Below are positions 45,678 through 53,954 of a stretch of DNA of 64,000 bases, piece by piece. The stretch is from Bradyrhizobium iriomotense (GTDB taxonomy: Bacteria > Pseudomonadota > Alphaproteobacteria > Rhizobiales > Xanthobacteraceae): assembly GCF_018130765.1 (NCBI RefSeq), contig NZ_JAFCJZ010000004.1, positions 372,001 through 436,000 on the forward strand, given 5' to 3'. Position numbers and translations under genes: made by a program. The first letter of the stretch is position 1, and each line of letters opens with the position of its first letter. Below the pieces are notes generated by a model. That model was not told where the DNA came from. It saw only the letters and a list, made by a program, of their open reading frames with translations, and did not search any database.

Positions 45678-46952
45678 CTACTCCGCCGCTTCACCCTTCG
45701 CTTCGATCATCAGTAGATCAAGACTCTCGATTTCCTGCATTGCCCGACCGGCAATGCCCTGGAGGTCGCCGTAGAGGCCAGCGGTGGAGTCGAGCACGCC
45801 GCGGAGCTGTTCTTCGCGCTTCGCCCAGAGCCGCATCATCGTCTTGCGCTCGCGGTCGAGGTCGGCCTGCATGTCGGTGAACTTCTCCACGATCGCATCG
45901 ATGCGATGGCGGAAGCGCGGACCGGTCAGATAGCCGTACATCATCTCCATCTTGGTCTGCTGGCCTTCCTGAGCCTGACGGCTGCCGGCGAGGTCGATCA
46001 GCCCATGCCGGAGCACAATCGCCAGCGGAACGGCGAACCGGGGCTCCGCGACCCAGACATTGTCGACCAGTCCAAAGGTTTCGATATCCTTCGGCAACGC
46101 GCTGGAGACAATGAGGGCGACCTCCGCTTTGGCTGCGCGCTGGTCGCTCCGGAGCTTGGTCAGCCAGTCGTCACTCCAACGTTTGGTTCGCTTCGATTCC
46201 CAAAGGATCGTGCCGCAGGTCTGCCCACCAGGACCAAACACGCGATGGAGGACGTCGCCACCAAAATCGCCCTTCGGCACCGGCTCGATGAGGTCGCGCG
46301 GAAACTGATTCCGGAGCAGGGATTCCAGTTCGAGCTCCAGGGCTTCGCCTTGCAGCTGCTGTGAGCCCTGTTCGGCCCGGCGGCGGAGTTCCTCGATCTG
46401 CCGGTTCATGCCGGCGATCTGGGCTTCCTTCTCCGCAACCTTCGCCTTGAAGCCGTCCTCGGCCTCCAGCTTGGCCTTGTCGCGCACAGCGGCGAGTGCC
46501 TGCTGGACCTTCGTCTCGATCGTGAGCTCGACTTCGCGCTTGGCATCGTCGAGCTCGCGCTCCTTGCGGAGCATGTCCGCCTGGATCTTCTGGGCCGCGG
46601 CCAACTTCTCGTTGTTGGCTGCGAGCATTTGCTGCAAATCTGCCAGCTGCTGGTCGCGCACGCCGAGTTCATCGGCGATCGCCAGGCGTGCTCGCTTTGC
46701 TTCCGCTTCGACGATATTGGACCGCTCCGCCTTCAGCTTGGCGGCGACTTGCTCGTCAACGGTCTCGCGAGCTTTCGCGATTTCTTCGCTGGCCTGCTTG
46801 AGCAGCGCTTCGCGCCGGCCAAAGTCTGCTTCCTTGGCAGCAAGCTGCTGGTCGAACTTGCGGCGCGTTTCGGCGATCAGGGGGGCCGCGAGCGATTCTG
46901 TCAGCTTGATTTCGGTACGGCAGTTCGGGCAGACGATCTGGGGATCGGTCAC
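45678..46952 (-). CDS. DUF2130 protein: coiled coil plus PD-(D/E)xK-like nuclease
   Basis: A 424-residue protein with an N-terminal CPNC knuckle (residues 8-11), a long coiled coil (about 20-200), then the DUF2130 domain with Asp233 (GGDVLHRV) and Glu252-Ser-Lys254 (LWESKRTKRW), a PD-(D/E)xK-like active site. The C-terminus is helical. It should cleave nucleic acid; target unknown. The GTG at 46952 with AGAGGA nine bases before is chosen; the frame opens at 47090 inside the spacer to the ATPase gene. It is the last gene of a minus-strand cluster. Confidence 0.85.
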   Translation of the reverse strand: MTDPQIVCPNCRTEIKLTESLAAPLIAETRRKFDQQLAAKEADFGRREALLKQASEEIAKARETVDEQVAAKLKAERSNIVEAEAKRARLAIADELGVRDQQLADLQQMLAANNEKLAAAQKIQADMLRKERELDDAKREVELTIETKVQQALAAVRDKAKLEAEDGFKAKVAEKEAQIAGMNRQIEELRRRAEQGSQQLQGEALELELESLLRNQFPRDLIEPVPKGDFGGDVLHRVFGPGGQTCGTILWESKRTKRWSDDWLTKLRSDQRAAKAEVALIVSSALPKDIETFGLVDNVWVAEPRFAVPLAIVLRHGLIDLAGSRQAQEGQQTKMEMMYGYLTGPRFRHRIDAIVEKFTDMQADLDRERKTMMRLWAKREEQLRGVLDSTAGLYGDLQGIAGRAMQEIESLDLLMIEAKGEAAE

Positions 46953-47093
46953 GGTATCGGTCCTCTGAGGATTGCCCGCGATAGTACCGGGCGCGGGTGC
47001 GCCGTTTAAGCCCTGCGCTCGGGTTATCCCGCGCAATTGCGGCGGTCGAGGCAATAGTGGCCGTGCCCTTCCGGAGCCATGCTCGGCCATGTT

Positions 47094-48665
47094 TCAGTTC
47101 CTCGATGCGCGGACGTCGCGTTCGCGCAGGATGGCCTCGACGATGCGGCGCAGGCGGCGCACCGAGCCGCCGGGCCAGTGCTTCGCGACGGCTTCGCGCT
47201 CAACGCCGTCGAGCGGTGTCATCCAGCTCTGGTCGAGGCCGCGTTCCTTGGCGAGATCAACGATCACGGCCGGCAGCAGCGCGTCCAGGTCATTCGCGGT
47301 CGGCTTGGGAAAGGTCACGATGCGAAAACGGTCCCTGATTGGGCTTGGCAGCGGATCGAGACGGTTGGCGGTGGCGATGTACGACACCTGCGACAGATCA
47401 AGATTGGTCTGCAGTGCGGGGTCGGGGTAGCGGGCGCACGTTTCCGGCTCCAGAAAGCCCAGAAGCGTGTCCCAGAGCCGGCCATAGTCCGACCTGGTCG
47501 CCGCCTTCTCGATCTCATCGATCAGCACAAGTGGATTGGCGATGCGCCCTTGCGCAATGGCGAGGAAGGCATGACACGGTTCGGCCGAGTACCAGCGGCG
47601 ATCCGTACCTCCAAAGACGGCGCCGTCCGAACGGCTACCGTCGGTGCGCCAAACGCTGACACCCAACACCTCGCCAAGGCGCCGGGCAAACCGGCTCTTG
47701 CCGCCGCCGGGCTCGCCGACAATCAGGAGGGGGCGCAAATGGACCGTGGTGCGCCCGACGAGATCGGCCAACGCAAAATCGATGACGTCGGCCGCGTACG
47801 GGAACTCGAACAGCAGAACATTGCGCGCCTCGTGGAGCGGCGGCACCTCGACGAGCGGCAAAGCAGTGTTAATGACGCCCTTCAGCGGTCCCAGGATTTC
47901 CTTGAGTTTGGTGTTCTTCATCTCCGTGTCCGACAGACGCGCCACCACGACATGATGGTCGGGAACGGATTCCGCAGGTTCGGCGGCCTGCTGCTGGACA
48001 GCTTCGGCCCGATCCTCAGCCGCCCGCTTCTTTCTGCGTTCTTCTTCTTCCTTGAGTTTGCTTCGTAGTGCCGCCTTGGCTGCCGAGATACGATGCTCTG
48101 CCATGCGGTGTCCGACCTGCGCGGCGTTCATTGCTGCAGAGAACTTTCCCGGCAGAAAATGCGCGCAGGCCGGCAGCGCGGCCCAGCCGTAGGTGAACCG
48201 CTCGAGATCGCAGCGGACCTGCTCTTCAACTCGTAACGAACTCACCTGAAATGCCTTGACCAGCGCTTTGGCGACTCTGCGATGCAATTCGAAGTGCTCG
48301 TCGCTACGCGGCGTGGGCAAGCTCACGAGCCGGATGCTATCGGCAAGGCTCCTGAGATTCGGCTCGTTCTGAGCAGCCGCGCGACGGTCGAGTTCAGCTG
48401 CGAGCGCCAGTCCGTTGGCCAGCGTTGGGACCGAAGCCCATGCGACATTGTGGGGTAGTCCCGGGCAAAGCTCGTTGATTTCCGCGATCAGCCGTTCCTG
48501 AACGTGATCGGCCCCGTCAACGGCGAGCATGGCATAACGCAGGAGCCTGGGTAGACCCTTGAGGCGTTCGTCCCAATCGGCCGAATCTGCAGCCGCGCCA
48601 GTCGAGACCGCGTCCTCCGCGGCCGGCAGGTCGAGGTCGTTGCTGTCGTCGCTCGTGGCGCTCAT
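47094..48665 (-). CDS. Lon-like AAA+ ATPase without protease domain
   Basis: A 523-residue protein. An N-terminal helical domain (about 30-200) and charged coil (about 200-225) precede the AAA+ module: Walker A GEPGGGKS (317-324), Walker B LVLIDE (379-384), LLGFLEPETC and sensor-1 ATANRLD (431-437), and arginine-finger region IRDRF. The LxxLxPE...DLSxVxxIATAN run is that of Lon, yet the Lon Ser-Lys protease domain is missing. It is probably a remodelling engine for its neighbours. Its ATG overlaps the stop of the upstream gene (ATGA), so they are translationally coupled. Confidence 0.85.
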   Translation of the reverse strand: MSATSDDSNDLDLPAAEDAVSTGAAADSADWDERLKGLPRLLRYAMLAVDGADHVQERLIAEINELCPGLPHNVAWASVPTLANGLALAAELDRRAAAQNEPNLRSLADSIRLVSLPTPRSDEHFELHRRVAKALVKAFQVSSLRVEEQVRCDLERFTYGWAALPACAHFLPGKFSAAMNAAQVGHRMAEHRISAAKAALRSKLKEEEERRKKRAAEDRAEAVQQQAAEPAESVPDHHVVVARLSDTEMKNTKLKEILGPLKGVINTALPLVEVPPLHEARNVLLFEFPYAADVIDFALADLVGRTTVHLRPLLIVGEPGGGKSRFARRLGEVLGVSVWRTDGSRSDGAVFGGTDRRWYSAEPCHAFLAIAQGRIANPLVLIDEIEKAATRSDYGRLWDTLLGFLEPETCARYPDPALQTNLDLSQVSYIATANRLDPLPSPIRDRFRIVTFPKPTANDLDALLPAVIVDLAKERGLDQSWMTPLDGVEREAVAKHWPGGSVRRLRRIVEAILRERDVRASRN

Positions 48666-49243
48666 GCTCCGACCTCCTCGTGGCAGTCGCCCATGTCCAA
48701 CAACAGGCTCGCGTTCAAGTCGGAGTTTTGGAGGACGCGGCCCGCTCCCTCGCGGGAATGGCTGGCGGCCCGCGTGCACCAGGATGCCGACAACTCGGTT
48801 GCGAAAGGATGGTCGAGTTCGATGCGGTGAAGGAGATTCGCAACGACTATGGCGGCCGTAGCGTCGCCGCCGAGGGCGCAGCGCAGCAGCGCCGTCATGG
48901 CGATGTCGACGGTGAGCGTCACCTCGTGGATGGGCAGCAGCGAGAGTGCGACCCCGACGGCCACGGCGGGATCACCGCGCAGCGCCGTAGCAACCTCGTC
49001 GTGGCGGTCCATCACGCAGATCGTGTCGAGAGTGTCGATCACCAGCAGGTGCTCGGCATCGCGGAGGAGGTTGGAGGGCAGGGTCCGCCACCACGCGAGC
49101 GGTGAGATATCCTGGGCGGTGAAAGGCCACCTGGAGGTGGCCGGCCTGGAGATCTTCCAGGCGGGATCAGCAGCATCGCCGGTCTGGACGGAGAGGCTGT
49201 GATGCAGGCGTTCGCGCGCCGGCATTTCCATATTGTTCGACAT
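48662..49243 (-). CDS. Hypothetical protein coupled to the AAA+ gene
   Basis: A 193-residue protein I do not recognise. The middle is helical and hydrophobic (LLVIDTLDTICVMDRHDEVATAL, VGVALSLLPIHEVTLTVDIAMTALLRCAL) without a clear membrane topology, and it ends DMGDCHEEVGA. It overlaps the ATPase gene by four bases, which implies stoichiometric partners. It lies 10 bases from the GIY-YIG gene stop side. A structural adaptor for the ATPase is an inference from position only. Confidence 0.65.
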   Translation of the reverse strand: MSNNMEMPARERLHHSLSVQTGDAADPAWKISRPATSRWPFTAQDISPLAWWRTLPSNLLRDAEHLLVIDTLDTICVMDRHDEVATALRGDPAVAVGVALSLLPIHEVTLTVDIAMTALLRCALGGDATAAIVVANLLHRIELDHPFATELSASWCTRAASHSREGAGRVLQNSDLNASLLLDMGDCHEEVGA

Positions 49244-49253
49244 GATTGATCCC

Positions 49254-50198
49254 TCAGCCCGCGATCAAGATCGGCTCGGGATAGCGGGGATTGACCCACT
49301 TGCCGCTGCTGACGTGTGCACCTGTCACAACCTTCGCCGCGATGGCGGCAGAGGGAAAGCAGACGGCCACGCGGAGGCGCGCCCGGTCGTCGATGCCGGG
49401 GATGGTGGCCAACGCGTCGGCCGCGGCGAGTTCGGCCCGACGGGTGTGCAGGATCGGGTTGACGCTCTGGTTGACGAGGCTGCGCACCTCCGACCCGGCC
49501 GTCACCACGAAGCCGTCGCGGACCGGGTAGCCGCGCGCCCAGAGGTCGCCATAGGCGAGCTCGAGCTCACTACCGAGCGGGGGCAAGCCCGTCACGTCGA
49601 TCTGCATCGGTCCGGTGTCTTCCGGCCCGATCGCCATATCGGCGTCGGCCGCTTCCGGCTTGCGGCGCTGGCTCGCAAAGTTACTGCGGAGTACGCGGCA
49701 TCCAGCGTCGAACAGCAGGCGCTCGCCGTGCTCGACGAAGTGGTCGAGCGAGGCGCGCTTGTGGTTGGGGAGCTCCAGCACTTGCGGGTTCGTCCCCTTC
49801 ATGATGTCGACCAAGCCGGCCTGCTCCGCGATTTGCGTCAGACGGAACTGCAGGTAGATGGCTGCCGTCTTGTCGAACCAGGCACGCTGGTACCCGGAGA
49901 TGACGTAGACTTCGCGGGCGAAGGCCTTCGACGGATCGCAGGAATGCTCGCCGAGCCTGCGGCCTGCATTGCCGGTCTCACCGATATAGGCCGTCGCATG
50001 ATCCGCAAGGATGTAGCAGGCCGGCACTGCGGCGAGAGTGAGCGAGATGTCTTTCACGATCGCGAACGGGAAGGCCGAGACGGTGAGGCGACCAACGTCG
50101 TCGTGGACCTCCCGAAGGCCGGCGATGCCGCCCATCGGACGGTGGATGTTGCTGGTGCAGGCGGGTTGCGCGGAGGTGTTGTTGAAGAAAAAGGACAT
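49254..50198 (-). CDS. GIY-YIG domain plus DUF4357 protein, catalytic Glu replaced
   Basis: A 314-residue protein. The GIY-YIG fold is seen at CYILADH (61-67), YIGETGNAGRRLGEH (71-85) and IYLQFRL (114-120). The family has Glu at position 117 (YLExRL) as metal ligand, but here it is Gln117, so cleavage may be lost or altered. The C-terminal half matches DUF4357 (GFVVTAGSEVRSLVNQSVNP and SAAIAAKVVTGAHVSSGKW). It probably binds DNA. ATG 50198 follows GAGAG; the frame is open to 50228. Confidence 0.82.
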   Translation of the reverse strand: MSFFFNNTSAQPACTSNIHRPMGGIAGLREVHDDVGRLTVSAFPFAIVKDISLTLAAVPACYILADHATAYIGETGNAGRRLGEHSCDPSKAFAREVYVISGYQRAWFDKTAAIYLQFRLTQIAEQAGLVDIMKGTNPQVLELPNHKRASLDHFVEHGERLLFDAGCRVLRSNFASQRRKPEAADADMAIGPEDTGPMQIDVTGLPPLGSELELAYGDLWARGYPVRDGFVVTAGSEVRSLVNQSVNPILHTRRAELAAADALATIPGIDDRARLRVAVCFPSAAIAAKVVTGAHVSSGKWVNPRYPEPILIAG

Positions 50199-50452
50199 TG
50201 TGTGTATCTCTCTGGGTTGAGAGATCACGAGGCCGACGTCGTTAAACCAGAACGGACCTTTGAGGCGTCACGCCTTCACAGCGGATCTTCGCAATGAAGG
50301 GTGTTTGGCATCATTGGCTCTTGGATTTTCGCCTTCCGGCTGCGGTGAGGGCAGATGCACTACATCTGCAAGCTCGGCCAGAGCGTAGGACGAAAACCGA
50401 TCAGTCCATGCGGCGCATCTGCGTCACACGACGTCGGGCCTTGCGATCTCGG

Positions 50453-50617
50453 CTAGCCGTTGGACAGCCGGGTGATGAGGGCGGTCGTGTCGGTCGCGAT
50501 GGACACCGGATTGGCGGTGAGCGCGCTGTCGACGTCGGTCAAATGGGACCGGACCTGAAACGCCAGAGAGGGGTGGGGCAGTGGCGCCGAATCGGCGCTA
50601 TAGTCGTGCTTAGCCAT
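50453..50617 (-). CDS. Small 54-aa protein at the head of the cluster
   Basis: ATG at 50617 with AAGGAA eight bases upstream encodes 54 residues (MAKHDYSADSAPLPHPS near the start, ending ALITRLSNG). It is too short to be noticed by usual length filters. It is the first gene of the minus-strand unit that ends with the DUF2130 gene. A hairpin (50648-50683) precedes it. No family is recognised. A 254-base gap separates it from the GIY-YIG gene. Confidence 0.5.
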   Translation of the reverse strand: MAKHDYSADSAPLPHPSLAFQVRSHLTDVDSALTANPVSIATDTTALITRLSNG

Positions 50618-51020
50618 GATCGATTTCCTTACAATCGGTTGTGGTTAGGTTGCCGTTCGGTGTTCCAGCACCGGGCGGCAACCGCAAATATGCTAATACG
50701 TGCGGCGAAAAGCCAGTCTTACCGCGATGAAATGGTTAATGCAGTGTCGGTATTCGGGATGCTCGTTTTTCGTCCGAAGGCTTTGCCCCAACCAGACCCG
50801 CAGTTCGTTGCGAGGAGGGGACGTCTTCGTCGCCGAGTTGCCACGCCCCAATCTGTAAAGGCTCGGACGGCTGATCTTTGTCGGCTGGTGTAAAGGTCGA
50901 TGAGACGGTGGCCGACGTGACGGAAAACTACGTCATTTCCGCAATTTGAACTACTTGTGGTCGCGGCTAGAGCCTCGAATGATTCCTCGACCAGCGCGGC
51001 CGAGGAATCACGATAGCCGC
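50618..51020. other. Gap between nuclease cluster and catabolic genes
   Basis: This 403-base stretch has no convincing gene. It contains the hairpin at 50648-50683 and presumably the promoter of the minus-strand cluster. I looked here for a copy of the tRNA-Gln 3' end as an island border and did not see one. Confidence 0.5.
50648..50683 (-). promoter_or_regulatory. Leader hairpin of the 54-aa gene
   Basis: GGTTGCCG and CGGCAACC with inner CGGTG/CACCG form a 13-bp interrupted stem about 30 bases upstream of the start. No T-tract follows, so a leader structure or binding site rather than a terminator. Confidence 0.4.
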
Positions 51021-51827
51021 TCAGAGCCCCTGGAATTGCGGCTTGCGCTTTTCGGTAAATGCTTGGATCGCTTCCTTGTGTGTAGGACTACGAAGAGTCA
51101 GGAATTCGTAGGCCATGGAGGCGTCGAGAATCGAGTGCGCCAGTTGCTGCAACCCGACATTCGCACACACTTTGCTCCAACGGATGGCGTCTCTGGGTCC
51201 CTCTGCAAGTCGCTGCGCCATCTCCTGTACGGCCCGGTCGAGATCAGCGCGTGGGACCACATGGTTGACCAAGCCCATGCGTTCTGCGTCAGGCGCTTTG
51301 ATGCTGTCTCCGGTCATGAGAAATTCCTTCGCGCGGGCATATCCGATCAACTGGGGCCAGATGATCGCGCCGCCGTCGCCCGCCACCACGCCCGCCCTGA
51401 CATGCGGGTCGCCGATAGTGGCGTCGTCTGCCATGTAGATGATGTCGCAGAAGAGGGCGATCGTAGCGCCCAGTCCCATGCATGGGCCGTTCACCTTCGC
51501 GATGATCGGCTGCTCGATGTCGAGCAGCGAATAGATGATCCGCTTCGCGCTCACCCGCGACAGGTAGCTGCCCGGACCCCCGTGGGCGTCGGCGTGCTCC
51601 TTCATCGCATGGAGATCGCCGCCGGCGCAGAACGCCTTTCCGGCTCCGGTTAGCACGACGACATCGGTCTCTTCGTCTTTCGCGACGTCGTAAAAGATGT
51701 CGGATAGCTCTTCGTGGAGCTCGTGATTCACGGCGTTGTACTGTGCCGGCCGATTGAACGTCAGCGTCAGGATGCGGTCCTCTCGCTGCGCTGTGATTTC
51801 GTGGTAGCGTGAATAATCGACGGTCAT
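51021..51827 (-). CDS. Enoyl-CoA hydratase/isomerase family protein
   Basis: A 268-residue crotonase-fold protein. GAGKAFCAGGDLHAM (about 60-75) and IAKVNGPCMGLGATIALFCDIIY (about 110) form the oxyanion hole. AAGGAGG precedes the ATG and an inverted repeat (51846-51864) lies just upstream, perhaps an operator. It is divergent from nothing nearby but belongs with the catabolic cluster to the right by function. Confidence 0.85.
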   Translation of the reverse strand: MTVDYSRYHEITAQREDRILTLTFNRPAQYNAVNHELHEELSDIFYDVAKDEETDVVVLTGAGKAFCAGGDLHAMKEHADAHGGPGSYLSRVSAKRIIYSLLDIEQPIIAKVNGPCMGLGATIALFCDIIYMADDATIGDPHVRAGVVAGDGGAIIWPQLIGYARAKEFLMTGDSIKAPDAERMGLVNHVVPRADLDRAVQEMAQRLAEGPRDAIRWSKVCANVGLQQLAHSILDASMAYEFLTLRSPTHKEAIQAFTEKRKPQFQGL

Positions 51828-51845
51828 TTCATTTCCTCCTTGGTT

Positions 51846-51864
51846 TAGATAACGATATTATCTA
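51846..51864 (-). promoter_or_regulatory. Inverted repeat operator-like site
   Basis: TAGATAA and TTATCTA (7-bp arms, 5-base spacer) are centred about 28 bases upstream of the hydratase ATG at 51827. The position in the leader suits a repressor site. Confidence 0.5.
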
Positions 51865-51930
51865 TTACGGCACGGCGGTACTTCTACTTGTCTGTGGCGC
51901 GAGCTCCCAACTCGATGCGGTTAGGCTGCG

Positions 51931-52863
51931 CTATCTTGCGCGGAAGGCCAGATCGTCAAAGGATGCGGGAGCTCCGCAAGATCCGCAGCAGAAGAGAGCG
52001 CGCAAGCGGTGGCCGCAAGGCTTATGCACCAGCTTCGTCAGGCTTTCGCCGCGCGCGAGCCAGCGCTCTCCCCAGGTAAGAAGTGCCAGCGGCACGCCAT
52101 AAAGGTCATGCCCCTTCTCCGTGAGCCTGTACGCGAAACGCGTTCGTTGGTCGGAGATTGGGCTTGCGATGAGAACACCGAGGTGGACCAACCGTTCGAG
52201 GCGGTTTGACAGAATATTGGTAGCGATTCCGAGATGCTCCTCGAATTCGCTAAATCTCTTTGTGCCCAGGAAGCATTCGCGGATTACCAAAGAGCTCCAG
52301 CGGTCTCCGATCACGCGTAGCGTGTAAGCTATCGGACAGGTCCCGGAGCGATCGATGACGTCGAGATCAGGCATACGCTGCCGTTTGTGACCGATCAGAT
52401 CCGCGGAAGCCCGGTGCATCGAAACAACACCGACGTCACGGGAGCGGACGGGTTCGCGGCAATGCGAGCAACGGAATTCGGCCACGAAAGGATGCCCACA
52501 TCTCTCGTGAGACACGACCGTCCTGTGACGCGACCTCGCTTTTGTCTCCTGCCAGCGCAGCCCCCATCTCATTGCACTCAGAAGACATGAGGCGAAATCT
52601 CTTCCCATGTCTGTCAATCTATATTCGACTGGGGCGCCGCGGCCTTCGAGCATGTGTCTTTCGAATAGCCCTCCTTCTGACAGCATTCCCAGTCTCGCCG
52701 TGAGGACTTTCGGCGAGATAGCCAATCGCTCCTGGAATTCGCCGAACCTTGTGGCGCCGTCGAAAATCGCTTCGCGAAGAATCATCCACGACCAGGCGTC
52801 TCCTAAAAGTTCGCCCGTCCGGTAGATCGGATCAAAATGTGATGCGCCCTTCCCGCGTTTCAT
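51931..52863 (-). CDS. Fused tandem HxlR-type regulator with two Cys knuckles
   Basis: A 310-residue protein with two HxlR winged-helix domains (about 15-105 and 180-270; GDAWSWMILREAIF and GDRWSSLVIRECFLG). Each is followed by a Cys-rich knuckle (CGHPFVAEFRCSHC at 122-135 and CGHRLRALFCCGSC at 283-296). HxlR proteins normally dimerise; this is a dimer in one chain. The same design recurs at 60744. ATG 52863 is chosen; the frame opens at 53010. It is divergent from an enoyl-CoA hydratase gene across a long inverted repeat. Confidence 0.85.
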   Translation of the reverse strand: MKRGKGASHFDPIYRTGELLGDAWSWMILREAIFDGATRFGEFQERLAISPKVLTARLGMLSEGGLFERHMLEGRGAPVEYRLTDMGRDFASCLLSAMRWGLRWQETKARSRHRTVVSHERCGHPFVAEFRCSHCREPVRSRDVGVVSMHRASADLIGHKRQRMPDLDVIDRSGTCPIAYTLRVIGDRWSSLVIRECFLGTKRFSEFEEHLGIATNILSNRLERLVHLGVLIASPISDQRTRFAYRLTEKGHDLYGVPLALLTWGERWLARGESLTKLVHKPCGHRLRALFCCGSCGAPASFDDLAFRAR

Positions 52864-52969
52864 AATTCCGTATCGAACGGATTTTGATTCCGCACAAGGG
52901 GGATGCAACTCGTAGCCCACGAAGATTCCTCGCGAATATGCAGATGCGGCAACGCAGCGACGATTTACG

Positions 52970-53011
52970 CTTGCGTAAGGGAAGTAATCATGTATTCTTC
53001 CCTTATGCAAG
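52970..53011. promoter_or_regulatory. Operator-like inverted repeat in divergent region
   Basis: CTTGCGTAAGGGAAG (52970-52984) and CTTCCCTTATGCAAG (52997-53011) are 15-base arms with one mismatch and a 12-base spacer, between the divergent regulator and hydratase genes. The half-site CTTGCATAA also appears at 63092 near the Liv transport genes. Confidence 0.7.
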
Positions 53012-53035
53012 CATGCATATGGAGGACCCCGTCAA

Positions 53036-53857
53036 ATGGCATACGAGAAACTGACCTACGATCGTAAGGGCGAGATCACGACGATCACGCTCAACCGGCC
53101 CAAGGTTCACAACGCGCTCGACAAGCAGCTCTCGGCTGAACTGAACCAGGCGGTGCGCCAGGTCAGGGCGGACCGGGCCTGCCGCATCCTTCTCCTGAAG
53201 GGCGCTGGCGACACATTCTGCGCGGGTGACGACATCAAGGAGTTCAATCAGTGGGAGCCCGATGATGCGTACTGGCAGGTCGAGCTGTACCAGGAGACGG
53301 TCAACATCCTCGAGAACCTGACCCCGGTGACCATCGCTGCGGTCGACGGCGTCTGCACGGGCGGCGGCCTCGAGCTCACTCTGGTGTGCGACTTCGTGAT
53401 CGCCACCGATCGGTCGCGCTGGGGCATGCCGGAGATCGACTGGGACATCACCCCGGGTTGGGGCGGCATTTCACGCATCAACCGCTTTGCCGGTCGCCGC
53501 AAGGCAAAAGAATGGAACATGATCGGTGCCCTCTTCAGCGCACAAACCGCGGAGCGGTATGATCTCGTGAATCGCCTGTGCGCGCCCGCCGAGCTCGACA
53601 AGGAGGTCGATGCTCTGGTGAAGGTCATGCTCGCCAAGAATCCTATCTCGCTCCGCCGCACCAAGTTCGCCCTGAACAAGAGCGCCGACATGACCGTCGA
53701 CCAGGCACTGTCACTTGAGCGCCCGATCCAACCGCATCCCTTCTTGAAGCCCGTGACCGGCGTGCCGAAGGACTCGACCGCGGGTATCTCCGACTTCACC
53801 ACGAAGGAAGGTCGCGAGAAGCGCCGGCGCCTCTCGAAGGACTTTTGGCAGAACTAG
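53036..53857 (+). CDS. Enoyl-CoA hydratase/isomerase family protein
   Basis: A 273-residue crotonase-fold protein. GAGDTFCAGDDIKEF (about 60-75) and IAAVDGVCTGGGLELTLVCDFV (about 105) form the oxyanion hole, and GMPEIDWDITPGWGG carries a Glu at the catalytic position. The C-terminal ISDFTTKEGREKRRRLSKDFWQ is typical. GGAGG lies upstream of the ATG. It begins a plus-strand operon with the ligase 98 bases downstream. Its substrate is not known. Confidence 0.9.
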   Translation: MAYEKLTYDRKGEITTITLNRPKVHNALDKQLSAELNQAVRQVRADRACRILLLKGAGDTFCAGDDIKEFNQWEPDDAYWQVELYQETVNILENLTPVTIAAVDGVCTGGGLELTLVCDFVIATDRSRWGMPEIDWDITPGWGGISRINRFAGRRKAKEWNMIGALFSAQTAERYDLVNRLCAPAELDKEVDALVKVMLAKNPISLRRTKFALNKSADMTVDQALSLERPIQPHPFLKPVTGVPKDSTAGISDFTTKEGREKRRRLSKDFWQN

Positions 53858-53954
53858 TCTTCCAGCGCTCCCGGAAGCCAAGCGCTTCCGGGAGCGAACG
53901 CCGCAGAACAACAGCTGCAACACGGCAGCGGATATCACCGGGTGGAATCAATCG

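Noticed and set aside
50294..50893. 199-residue plus-strand frame
   Set aside because: It is antisense to the 54-aa minus-strand gene, has an Arg-rich random look and no domain.
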